Shown piece after piece: positions 23,164 through 31,829 of a stretch of 64,000 nt of DNA; within the stretch, counting starts at the first letter, position 1, and every line of letters begins with the position of its first letter. A model generated the notes under the pieces. It was not told where the DNA came from, did no database searches, and worked only from the letters and a program-made list of their open reading frames with translations. The position numbers and the translations under genes are program-made. Source of the DNA: Berberis thunbergii (taxonomy: Eukaryota; Streptophyta; Magnoliopsida; Ranunculales; Berberidaceae); NCBI GenBank assembly GCA_003290165.1, contig QNQO01000533.1:434001-498000 (forward strand), read 5' to 3'.

Positions 23164-23271
23164 CTTGTGATCTCCTCCACCAGTTGCAAACCTGACGCCA
23201 CCAGGTTGAATATCAATGGAGAAAATCTGCATTCCTTCATGCCTAACCCAACCTGGCTTCTCTGCAATCAT
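23164..23271 (-). pseudogene. HIRA first coding exon captured in CACTA-1
   Basis: A 108-bp exon starting with ATG at 23,271 and ending at an AAG/GTAGC donor. It encodes [20 protein letters not shown] then [16 protein letters not shown]. This is the conserved amino-terminus of the histone H3.3 chaperone HIRA, the start of its first WD40 blade. The frame is intact, and the exon length and donor phase look normal, suggesting a recent capture. The following exons are absent. A possible upstream leader exon is the repeat at 23,435-23,550. Confidence 0.85.
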
Positions 23272-23434
23272 CTTTGCTTCTGGGATCTAAAATCCCACTT
23301 ATTTTTCACTCTCCCTGCACTCAAAGAACAAAAGGGTACTCAAATCCCATGGTTTGGGATCAAAATAGGAAATGGGGTCATCAAAGAAAAACTTATAAAG
23401 GTCAAATTTTGTGTGGGTTCTTGAAGGATTTTGT

Positions 23435-23560
23435 TCTCTTGAAACAGATCTGAAGAAGAAGAAGAGATCTAAAAAAGAAGAAGGATCTTACCTGGAAGGA
23501 GATCTGAACCAATTTGATGTTCTTCTTCAGCTCGATTCTCTCAAGATCTAAAGAAGAAGA
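23435..23560 (-). repeat. Direct repeat, copy 2, upstream of the HIRA exon
   Basis: Second copy of the 22,367-22,480 module, with a better splice donor on the minus strand (TTCCAG/GTAAGATC). It may serve as a leader exon for the captured HIRA fragment. Confidence 0.7.
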
Positions 23561-23804
23561 AAGAGAAGAAAAGTTTGAGAATCTGCTTCGGTTCTTCATG
23601 TTCTTCTTCAGTTCGTCCTCTCCTTCTTTCGTCCTTCTTCTTCTCTGCTTCGAGAATCAGTAGTGCTTGTGAAGAGGAGGTGTGGAGAGAGTGAGAATCT
23701 GCTCAGTTCGTCCTCTCCTTCTTTTTCCCCATTTTTTTTCGCCAAAGCAGGAAACTGCTCCCTCCAAAACGCGAAAGAATTTTCGCCAAAGCGCGAAAGT
23801 GATT

Positions 23805-23953
23805 GGTCTTATAGCTACGGTTTTAAACCGTTGGCAGTTTTAGCCACGGTTTAAAACCGTAGCAATCCTTTTGGTGTAGTGTTTTTTGGCCACGGTTTTA
23901 CTTTTTAGCCACGATTTTAAACCGTTGGCCGTTATAGCCATGGTTTTTATTTA
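23805..23953. repeat. CACTA-1 right subterminal repeats and compound end
   Basis: Copies of the GCCACGGTTTTAAACCGT motif on both sides of the GGTGTAGTG terminus at 23,881. The piece beyond it (23,882-23,953) looks like the end of a second, truncated CACTA copy. Confidence 0.7.
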
Positions 23954-23954
23954 T

Positions 23955-24240
23955 CCACCAGACTCGTATCCACGCACAACTGGACAAATCCTAGCCTTGT
24001 TTGGCACCTAGTATGATCATTCATACGTAGGTAATCTACAAAAGAATCACCTATTGCCTTCAGTATCGGAGGATGAAATAGATGCAAAGGAAACTTTGGC
24101 AACTCTACCCATATTGGCGCCATGATCGGATCCACATTTAGACTAAAACCTTCATTCCAACGGAATGGCTTAAACCTAACTCCTCGTATACGAGCAAATC
24201 CCTTGACAAAACTTTTTTCGCTTCTGTTTTGATTGGAGTA
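23955..24240 (-). pseudogene. ORF1 DUF4283 segment of LINE copy C
   Basis: Translates to PIMAPIWVELPKFPLHLFHP, PILKAIGDSFVDYLRMNDHT and RLGFVQLCVDTSLVDK. It parallels residue for residue the DUF4283 block of copy B (PISAPLWVELPNLPLHLFHA). The part carrying the zinc knuckle in copy B is missing next to the CACTA end. Further upstream, about 24,140-24,235, SFVKGFARIRGVRFKPFRW continues the domain. Confidence 0.8.
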
Positions 24241-24260
24241 TCACTATTGTCCATCAAAAG

Positions 24261-24360
24261 TAGCTCAGTTGGTAGGACATCCACTCTCCTTGTGAGAGGT
24301 CGTAGCTCAGTTGGTCGGACATTCACTCTCCTTGTGAGAGGTTGCATGTTCGAAACTCAA
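24261..24360 (+). mobile_element. tRNA-derived SINE with duplicated head
   Basis: TAGCTCAGTTGGTAGGACAT (24,261) and TAGCTCAGTTGGTCGGACAT (24,303) are two copies of an A-box head in a 42-bp tandem repeat. They are followed by the B-box-like GCATGTTCGAAACTC near 24,344-24,358. No tRNA cloverleaf or discriminator end can be drawn, so this is a pol III SINE head rather than a tRNA gene. The 3' end is not defined. Confidence 0.6.
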
Positions 24361-25240
24361 CAGTTGGGAATTTGTGAGTTTTCACCTGATTATTAGGAAC
24401 ACATGTGTTTCGTTGTTGATAAGCTTTCGGGTATTGAATGTAGCTGCTTAGATAGAATGGACCGAAGCGAAAGCAAGTCACCATGCAAGATATAGGCAAC
24501 GAGGATATTAAGTGGCAATAATGTAGCCTTTGAACTTGATTTGGTTAACCCTATAGGATTAGTCATGTAACCTTCGAGCATGAATTAATAACTAAATAAA
24601 AATAAATTATCACTACTGATCAAGCCGCCATGGACGATGGAGATGGAGGAGGATCTCCATCGACCTAGGAGAGGTCGAATCGAACCCAACAAGAAGGCAC
24701 ACGGCCAAAAACCTAGAAACAACATTGTTTTTTCCTCAAACCCTTATCTCCTCTTTCCAAAATTAATTTGAGATTAATAGCAAAATAACGTAGACATTTG
24801 GCTACTATGTATAGTATGGGGGGGGGAAATGAAAAATTCTAGAGAGCCAAAGATCAGCGTTAGGTAGGCTCTCTTTGTGTTAGATTGTGGATTATGAAGA
24901 TCCTAGTGTGTGTGTTTTTGTGTTAGATTGTGGATTATGAAGATCCTAGTGTGTGTGTTTTTGTTCGATTGGTGGAAGATCTCTAGGATTGGCGCAGGCA
25001 TGGCTATCTAGACGGACTGATAGTCCGCCTCAATATGAATATTTAGTGATGGCTGATGGGGCATGTAAACAATGAAAGTTTTTCATAATTTTGAACGGTG
25101 TGTTTGGTTGCAAGGCTGCGGAAAAATTAATTTGCTCGAGAAAAAAATTTCTCGCACCCTAAAACACAAAATTTTCCTCTAGCCAAAAAAACTAACTCCA
25201 ATATCTATTGAGAGACAAGAAAAAAGAGTGAAGAATAACT
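24361..25240. other. Non-coding stretch with a 44-bp tandem duplication
   Basis: No gene seen. GTGTTAGATTGTGGATTATG and the following AAGATCCTAGTGTGTGTGTT occur twice in tandem (about 24,878-24,964). There is a G-run at about 24,819-24,826. It serves as the downstream flank of the defensin gene. Confidence 0.6.
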
Positions 25241-25248
25241 CTTTTTCA

Positions 25249-25254
25249 TTTATT
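25249..25254 (-). terminator. Polyadenylation signal AATAAA of the defensin gene
   Basis: AATAAA on the minus strand about 107 bp after the defensin stop codon, at a typical distance for a plant near-upstream element. Confidence 0.5.
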
Positions 25255-25360
25255 AAACATTGCATAATGTTATCAGACAAATAACACCTGCTTCACATGT
25301 ACAGACAGATACACGCATGCACACACACACACAACCATGCTCTTTTAGTTAACCAACTCT

Positions 25361-25618
25361 TTAACATTTATTTTTCTTGCAAAGGCAACGTCGCCTGGCT
25401 CCTTCGCACTCTCCTCCCCTCTGGTAACCTTCGACTTCGCAAACTTGCGCGCATTTGTGGTCTCTGTAGCATATGCCCTGGAAAAGTTTGCTAGCTACCT
25501 GACATCTATGGTATCCTATCATACCATTCACCAACACCATCTCCTGTTGTGCCACCAAAAGTAGCATAACCATCGACACCACAACAAAACCAACTGCTGA
25601 ACGACGTCCACTCTCCAT
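25361..25618 (-). CDS. Plant defensin precursor (gamma-thionin family)
   Basis: An 85-codon reading frame (84 residues) for a small secreted cysteine-rich peptide. Residues 1 to about 32 form a signal peptide (basic start, then hydrophobic VVSMVMLLLVA). The mature part carries eight cysteines with the family spacing: RCQVASKLFQGICYR, then HKCAQVCEVEGYQRGGECEG and RRCLCKKNKC. The G-x-C and C-x-C motifs and the Glu before the fourth-fifth cysteine loop are in place, consistent with a four-disulfide CS-alpha-beta fold. Defensins usually act outside the cell on fungal membranes, though some inhibit enzymes or act in signalling. Many plant defensin genes have an intron in the signal peptide; this frame reads through without one. 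TATA and RY elements upstream and AATAAA downstream suggest a working gene. No frameshift or stop is seen. Confidence 0.9.
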   Translation of the reverse strand: MESGRRSAVGFVVVSMVMLLLVAQQEMVLVNGMIGYHRCQVASKLFQGICYRDHKCAQVCEVEGYQRGGECEGARRRCLCKKNKC

Positions 25619-25682
25619 CTCTAACTCTCTTCTGCCTTGCTTTCACTAATTTGTTATAATCATTTTACCCAAAAAAGAATGC

Positions 25683-25689
25683 ATTTATA
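25683..25689 (-). promoter_or_regulatory. TATA box of the defensin gene
   Basis: TATAAAT on the minus strand, 65-71 bp upstream of the ATG, leaving a leader of roughly 35-40 nt. Confidence 0.7.
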
Positions 25690-25710
25690 CCGTGAGTCTT
25701 GCTAGCTATG

Positions 25711-25765
25711 CATGCATGTACGTAAAAGGTGGCAAAGCCTTAATGCCATGTGGCAATCATGCATG
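25711..25765. promoter_or_regulatory. Two RY (CATGCATG) elements upstream of the defensin gene
   Basis: CATGCATG occurs at 25,711-25,718 and 25,758-25,765, about 25 and 70 bp upstream of the TATA box. The palindromic RY motif is the binding site of B3 factors (FUS3/ABI3/LEC2) in seed genes. Seed expression is inferred, not shown. Confidence 0.55.
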
Positions 25766-25951
25766 TTTAGTACCTTACACTTGTCCTCAATACCTCTACT
25801 TCTCGAACATGTGTGTTATTTCAACTTTTCCTATTGATCGAGATCCATGAAACGTACCGTACAGGAGTCATCACTGCTTGTTCAACGGCATGGATGTTAT
25901 TTATGTAGCGGCGGAGTTTGGATTTTCATCAAGGGGTGATGTGATAAGTTT

Positions 25952-26460
25952 TAGAGCGTGTTGGTTGTATGAAATCTTATGTTATGAGAATATAAAGGGA
26001 TTACCTAAATCTAAGATAATTTTATGTTGAGTGATTCTATGTGTCGAGGGAAAGGGCGAGGAAACCAGCGAGGTAAACGAGGTGGCGGGGGGTGAACCGT
26101 TCACCCCCCTCGAGATGCGCGCGCGGAAAACATCTCGAGGGGGGTGAACGGTTCACCCCCCGCCACCTCGTTTACCTCGCTGGTTTCCTCGCTCTTTCCC
26201 TCGACATTTAGAATATTCACTAATCCATCATTACATATTTTTTATCAATGGCGGGAATAGAAGTTTCATGAATATGAGAATTACACTCATTGGTCTTTCA
26301 AAACTTGTGATTCTTATGTTCATAGACTTTCATTTCCACCATTGATAATAAAATTTAATGGTGGGTTAGTGAGTGAACCTCAAATTAGCTTAGATTTAGG
26401 TAGTCCACTCATTGATTCTCATGTTATTATAAGATTCCATCTAACCAAACACACCTTTAG
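25952..26460. mobile_element. MITE with nested hairpin element
   Basis: Imperfect terminal inverted repeats: GAGCGTGTTGGTTGTATGAA at the left, and at the right the inverse of GGTGTGTTTGGTTAGATGGA. Inner arms also match (ACCTAAATCTAAGATAATTT versus its inverse near 26,385). The element is split by the hairpin element at 26,029-26,220. A related partial copy lies at 36,693-36,848. The superfamily is not certain; no clean duplication was found. Confidence 0.65.
26029..26220. mobile_element. Hairpin (foldback) MULE-MITE, copy 1
   Basis: About 192 bp, almost wholly palindromic. The left arm GTCGAGGGAAAGGGCGAGGA ... ACCTCGTTTACC pairs with the right arm around a short loop containing GCGCGCGCGGAAAA. 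Each arm holds a second small palindrome (GGGGTGAACcGTTCACCCC). Ends are GAGTGATTCTATG / CATTTAGAATATTCA. It belongs to the family with 9-bp duplications; the duplication is not preserved in this copy. Confidence 0.85.
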
Positions 26461-27005
26461 TTAATATAATAGTATAAGAATATTTTTTTTCCTTTGTTTT
26501 AAATAATAATATTTCAAATAGAAAATATTCTAATATAATTATTTTAAAATTTTAAGTAATTAATAATCTAAAGTTCATAAAACCTAAACAACAATATATA
26601 TGCCCTCGAAAATAATATATATGCCCTTGAAAATAATAAACAATGTCATGAAATGGTGCAATGTAGGAAATAATATATATGCCATAAAAAATAAATGAAA
26701 GCAAAATAAAAAGTGATATATCTATATAACGAATCAGAATGAAGTTTGAGGTTGGAGATAAAAGACGACTGAGATATACTCAAACATAAAAATTTAATGG
26801 ATAAATTAAAGGAGGAAACTATGAAGTAAAATTGGAACAAAAAAAAAAAGACGGCTCAGATATACTCTAACCTATTCATCCTATCCCCTACGCTCCATTA
26901 TACGCAACTTGATTTTCCCCCATGATTTTTTTTCTTAATTTCTATTAAGCTGGACATCCATCAGTGCAGCCATTCAATTAAAATAAATAAAGATAAATGT
27001 ACTAA
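26461..27005. other. AT-rich intergenic stretch, no gene
   Basis: AT-rich sequence with a duplicated phrase AATAATATATATGCCCT(C/T)GAA near 26,592-26,635. Nothing coding is seen. Confidence 0.5.
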
Positions 27006-27009
27006 CAGA

Positions 27010-27530
27010 CGAGGAAAAGAAAAATCACATCCTTATGCCTAATGTGGGCTTGAGATCTTTTCCTCCAAAGCCAGAGCTGTAAAGTTATTTGCTACCAAAT
27101 TGACTTCCTTAAAGACAAGAAGGCAAACACACTCAATTCTATGCGAGAGGTCATATATCCTTCCAAGCATTACCAAAAAACCAATGCACTTTTACCTCCT
27201 CGTGAAACTATTGCTTAACTAACACGGAATCCGTTTACCAATCCCATAATCTGTGCAAAAATTTTATCCTTCAAGACAAGCCAGCGATTCTGCCCGATTA
27301 TTGTATACTTCCCCGAAGAAAAGTTTTTTACACCTCAACAATGCCCTTGATCTTCACGAATTAGAATCCACATGCAGCTACCTCATCCTTTGAGAACCCA
27401 TCCAAATTCAAAGCACAACCAACCCAATGGTGGCTTCTCCATGACGTTCTTGATGGTAAAACCCAACCTTCCCACCACTTTTTTACCATGATTCCTAGCC
27501 TTCGGAACCAAAACCTGATTCACCAAAACA
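27010..27530 (-). pseudogene. LINE RNase H fragment left of the MULE
   Basis: The minus strand reads in broken frames WVGCALNLDGFSKDEVAACG, then YNNRAESLACLEG-like words, then LVFKEVNLVANNFTALALEE. This follows the NVDGS ... NNRAE ... REAN-VAD-LA pattern of the RNase H domain at the end of plant LINEs. Several stops are present. It may be the downstream half of the LINE whose zinc-binding part lies beyond the MULE near 35.0 kb. Confidence 0.55.
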
Positions 27531-27595
27531 AAGCTACTCATGAACCTTAAGAATTGAATATTTAACCAAAAATTCTAAACAGCACTGCTCATTTA

Positions 27596-27668
27596 CCTGG
27601 GATTTGGCCTGGATGGTGCTAGGCATGTGCCCATCCAGGCGTGCCAGGCACGTGCGATTAAGGTGAGC
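27596..27668 (+). repeat. Left terminal inverted repeat of the MULE
   Basis: Matches the inverse of 34,821-34,893 at roughly 85% by eye. It contains its own hairpin, GCCTGGATGG ... CCATCCAGGC, around GTGCTAGGCATGTG. Confidence 0.85.
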
Positions 27669-27876
27669 AAAAAAAAAAAAAAAACAAAGAACCCAAATCG
27701 CAGAGAAGAAGTTTTCTCTAGTTACCAAACCGAAGCCAAAACCCTAGATCTATTTGTGTAATCAATCGAATCCATATCAATCCAATCCAATCCAAGAAGA
27801 ACACAACACAAAGGTATTTTTCTCCATTTCTTTCTCTCCTTTTAATTTTGATTTTCGAAACCCTTTCTTTCTACCA

Positions 27877-27966
27877 AACCGAATCAATTTGGTGATTTTC
27901 ACTTTGATTCAACCAAACCGAATCAATTTGGTGATTTTCACTTTGATTCAACCAAACCGAATCACA
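27877..27966 (+). repeat. 39-bp tandem repeat in the MULE leader intron
   Basis: Two exact copies and a partial third of ACCAAACCGAATCAATTTGG plus TGATTTTCACTTTGATTCA. Confidence 0.85.
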
Positions 27967-28080
27967 ATTTTTGGTAAGATTAGCCTAGTAATGATGACTT
28001 CAATATTCAGTCAAGTGATCTTATCATCTGGTAAGGACATATTTTACTATATTTCATAATGATCTTATCATCTGGTAAGT

Positions 28081-28214
28081 TTTTGAATATAGTTTAGGGG
28101 GATTTTATCAAAAACTTATGTTCTAGCACTTTGATTAGTTTTTGAATAATCGCCCTAAACAATTAGCCTGGTATGATAAGTTTTTGATAAAATCCCCCTA
28201 AACTATATTCAAAA
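28081..28214. repeat. 39-bp perfect inverted repeat in the MULE leader intron
   Basis: The arm TTTTGAATATAGTTTAGGGG (28,081 to 28,119 in full) returns exactly inverted at 28,176-28,214, with a 56-bp loop. The perfect match in otherwise drifting DNA points to a young or selected structure. Confidence 0.9.
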
Positions 28215-28462
28215 TGTTCGAGTTTTGCTGAGTGTTTAGAACCACTTTGATTAGCTTAGTAAGATTTTAGGCTTTGATTAGCGTAACTTCTAGGGTTTGT
28301 AGAACCACTTTGATTAGCCTAGTAAGATTTTAGGTTTTCCTGAGTGTTGTATGATTAGCAATTGAATTGTTAGCCTATATATATATTATTGTTAACTTCA
28401 GTATAGTAGTATTAGAGATTTAATGGGATTTTGTTTGTGTTGAATTTTTCATATTTTCAGGG

Positions 28463-31400
28463 ATGGATACATTAGAAAATAATGAATGTATGGAAAATGA
28501 AGGATTTTTAGATGAGATAAAAGAGTCTTGCATAGTGATGGAATTTAACAATATTGAAGAGTTTCAGTCGTATTATCATGATTATGGTAATAAAAAAGGA
28601 TTTCCAGTGAGAGTAAAGGCGACTGAAAAAATGTCGATGGAAATTCTAGATATGTTATTCTTGCATGTGGTCGGACTGGGACATCAAAAAGTAAAGTAGA
28701 AAGTGTTATAAAATTGCGTCCCATGGGTAAATGTGGTTGTAAGGCTAAGATGAGAGGTCGTATACGCCATGATGGAACAGTGAAAGTGACAACAGTAAGT
28801 GATGAGCACAATCATGATTTGAGCCCTGAAAAATCGAGATATTATTCTAAAAATCGAGTTATGAGCCAATATGTGAAGAAGAGACTTGAATATAATGATA
28901 GGGCGGGCATTAGGCCAAATAAGAGTTTTACTTCGTGTGTGGTTGAAGCTGGTGGGAATGATAATATGACATTTTCCCAAAAGATTGTTACAACTATCTG
29001 CATAAAATAAGGCAGTTGAGACTTGGTGAGGGGGATGCGTCGGCACTTCATAACTACTTTCAAAAGATGCAAGCCAACAATGCTGAATTTTTCTATTTGA
29101 TGGATTTGGATGAAACAAGGAGGTTAAGAAATGTATTTTGGGCTGACGCATGGAGTAGAGCAGCTTACAAGGAGTTTGGTGATGTTATTACTTTTGACAC
29201 TACGTACTTAACTAATAAGTACGAAATGCCATTTGCTCCTTTTGTTGGGGTGAATCATCATGGTCAGTCAATACTTCTTGGATGTGGATTGATCTGTAGT
29301 GAGACAGTAGAACAGTGTTCTAAAAATCGCTAGGCGCTGAACGGGCGGCGAGCAGGTGCCTAGCGCCCAGGGGCCTAGGCGGGTGCCTAGGCGGTCTTAG
29401 GTTTTGTATTATAACTTTAATAATTTACAAAAGTTAAGCATAATACCTTATCAATTACATCCAATTTAATGTCAATATACATATGCAAAATTTAAAAACA
29501 TGAAAAATTAACAACCGTGAACAAAATTTATTAAAACTCAAATGACTGAAGTTGGTCATGATGGGTACTTTATATAAATTTGAATTTGTGTAATCTTTTA
29601 TTTTTCTTCAAATTGCATGAATAACCTCAGTTATGTTTGATAAAATCTACATTAGTAAAATTGGTACCTGTAGATCTTTTGAGAATTCCATTAAGTAATC
29701 ATCTTTCGCTACATTTAGACATATCATCATCATCATCATCAAAGCCCATTCCCGAGATTTTCTAAAAAAACAATTAAATAGTTTATTTCTAAAAAATAGG
29801 AAAGAAAAATAAAATAAGAATACAATCAACCTTATTAAAAAAATAATAAAATAATAAAAAAAATCTCCCAGACCGCCTAGACCGCCCAGACCGCCTAGCC
29901 CGCCCAGACCCGCCTAGACCCGCCCAGACCGCCCAGACTGCCCAGACCGCCCAGACTGCCCGCCCAGGCATTAATCTGGGCGATTTCCACCTTCTAGCTC
30001 CTAGGCGCCGCCTCCTAGACCGATTTTTAGAACACTGCAGTAGAAGAGTTTGTTTGACTTTTCAAATCTTGGCTCGTGTGTATGAATGATCGTGCTTCAG
30101 ATGCTATAATCACTGATCAGGATAGAGCAATGAAGAGAGCCATCGAAATTGTGTTTCCCAACACACGCCATAGATGGTGCTATGGCATATTATGAAAAAG
30201 TTGCCTGAAAAACTTTCGGGTTGCAATCAATATGAGGCTATAAAGTTTGCAATGCAACGAGCAGTTTATGATTCCCTGTCTCATGAAGAGTTTGAAGAAT
30301 GTTGGTATGGGTTCATTGAGAAATTTAACCTTCATAATAATGATTGGTTGAGTGGATTATACAATGAAAGAATTCGTTGGGTACCAACATTTCAGAGGAA
30401 TACTTTTTGGGCAGGAATGTCTTCAACACAAAGGAGTGAAAGTATGAATGCTTTCTTCGATGGTTATATAAATTCAAAGACCACTCTAAAGCAATTTGTA
30501 GAACAATATGAGAATGCATTACGAAGTAAGGTTCAAAAAGAAGTTGAAGAAGACTTTAAATCCTTTAACCGTTGGCTTCCTTGCATTACTCCGTACCCAT
30601 TTGAGAAAAAATTTCAAGCTGCCTACACCACAAATAAATTTAAGGAGTTTCAAACAGAGATTGCAGGAAGATTATGTTGTGCAGTTAATCATGTCAACGA
30701 GTACGATGGCTTTCAGGTTTATTATGTTTCGGAAGACAGGTTGATAGGAAGCGCATACAGATCAATCAATTTTAAGGTTTATTTTAATAATGACGACTTC
30801 AATATTCAGTGCAATTGTCAGTTGTTTGAGTTTAGGGGGATTTTATGCAAACATATTTTATCGGTATTGTCTCAAAAGAGGATTAATGTTTTACCTGAAA
30901 ATTTTATTCTTCGAAGGTGGAGGAAAGATGTTAAGAGGTGTCATAAGAAGGTTAAAATTGTATATTCAGATTGGGCAATGAAGCCTGAAAATGAACGGTT
31001 TGATGAGATGTGCAGTCTCTTTTATGAAATGGCTGACATAGCTTCCGAGGATCAAAAGGAGACAAACAATGTTAAACAGTGGTTACAAATGAAGCTTCGT
31101 GAACTAAAGATATCAAAAGGTGATGGTGATGTCAATGTTGAGCCAGAGGGGTTGTTCGAAGTTGGCGCTAAAAGTAGTGTTGAAATTCATAGTCCATTGC
31201 ATGTTCGTTGCAAAGGACGACGTTCTACTTCGAGGATGCAATCTACAATGGAAAAAGCCTGTAAAAAGAAGAAGAAGAAAGAAACACAAAAAGAGAATAA
31301 TTTGGTAGGTTTACTTGTTTGTTTTGCTTCAATGAATATATTTATTTTTTCAATTCAAGATAATATATTTTTAATTTGACATGTCATTTGTAGGGTTCTA

Positions 31401-31799
31401 CCCAAGTTGGATTTGAAAGTTCACAATTTATGACACAACTTTCAGCTACGCAGGTTTGTCTGTTATTACAAAGATTATTCACTTTTGATTTGTCCCGCTA
31501 TGATTGTTCACTATGATTAACGTGTTTGTCGTTTTGAAGGGTGAAAGTATGGGGTCATATTATTCACAACCTAGTGGACTTGGTCAGGTTTACTCACTTA
31601 TATCACAGGTACATAATTTACATGTTTATTATCATTTTAACAACCACATAAAGATTGTAAGCCTTAATCATTTATTTTTGCAGCGACCAACTTCTAGCAA
31701 CGAAATGGAGTCGTACAGAGATTGTCCAGATATTGCAAATGAATTCTCCAATCCTGAAAGAGATCATTCAAACATAGTGTCAGACATATGGAAGCGTTG
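28463..31799 (+). pseudogene. FAR1/FHY3-type MULE transposase, broken
   Basis: A 647-bp leader intron (27,814-28,460) precedes the ATG at 28,463. Domains in order: FAR1 DNA-binding domain (FNNIEEFQSYYHDYGNKKGF ... LRPMGKCGCKAKMR ... EHNHDL, 28,540-28,830); MULE transposase DDE core (VITFDTTYLTNKYEMPFAPF near 29,190; ITDQDRAMKRAI near 30,110; STQRSESMNAFF near 30,425); SWIM zinc finger (CNCQLFEFRGILCKH, 30,811-30,855). Small spliced exons (31,394-31,453, 31,540-31,589, 31,684-31,799) end at TGA. Three frameshifts (A-run near 28,628; near 28,990; one base lost near 30,177) and the hAT MITE at 29,313 disable it. An open 401-codon segment survives at 30,174-31,379. The family includes both transposases and domesticated light-signalling factors; the terminal repeats argue for a transposase here. 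Confidence 0.85.
29313..30037. mobile_element. hAT MITE inside the MULE transposase
   Basis: A 725-bp element with exact ends CAGTGTTCTAAAAATCG / CGATTTTTAGAACACTG and an exact 8-bp duplication CAGTAGAA (29,305-29,312; 30,038-30,045). The subterminal parts contain GCCTAGGCGG- and GACCGCCCA-type repeats. It is inserted after ICSETVEE in the transposase core. Confidence 0.95.
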
Positions 31800-31829
31800 A
31801 GGATCCAGTTCATGCAGTTTCATGTAATG

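Larger units (their letters stand above)
17796..23953 (-). mobile_element. CACTA-1: Pack-CACTA transposon with captured host gene fragments
   Basis: The left end is CACTACACAAAAAATACCC at 17,796. The matching inverted end GGTGTAGTG finishes at 23,881. A further 70 bp of subterminal-type sequence continues to about 23,953 before LINE ORF1 resumes, so the right side is compound. Subterminal arrays of GCCACGGTTnTAAnCCGT fill 17,817-18,207 and 23,805-23,940. CACTA elements normally leave 3-bp duplications; here CAC (left) is not repeated right after 23,881 (TTT), though CAC occurs at the outer junction. About 225 bp of LINE ORF1 is missing at that side. No transposase was found. The cargo is fragments of at least six host genes, all on the minus strand. 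Confidence 0.85.
11311..24240 (-). mobile_element. L1-type LINE (copy C), internally deleted and split by two insertions
   Basis: A third minus-strand L1 LINE, spread over 12.9 kb because an LTR-bounded element (13,936-17,502) and a CACTA transposon (17,796 to about 23.95 kb) sit inside ORF1. ORF1 pieces are found at 24,235-23,955, 17,790-17,508 and 13,935-13,070. Endonuclease follows at about 13,060-12,350 and then directly the tail of RNase H, so the whole reverse transcriptase is missing. The 3' UTR holds three tandem repeats. The 3' end near 11,311 carries the same TTTTGAT-AAGTAAT words as the 3' end of copy B, but no poly-A tail is left. Confidence 0.8.

Noticed and set aside
24261..24344. 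tRNA gene candidates (TAGCTCAGTTGGT)
   Set aside because: No acceptor stem or anticodon arm can be drawn and the head is duplicated; a SINE fits better.
29789..29971. Open frame with GRAVWAVWAV repeats
   Set aside because: Translation of short GACCGCCCA repeats in the subterminal part of a hAT MITE.
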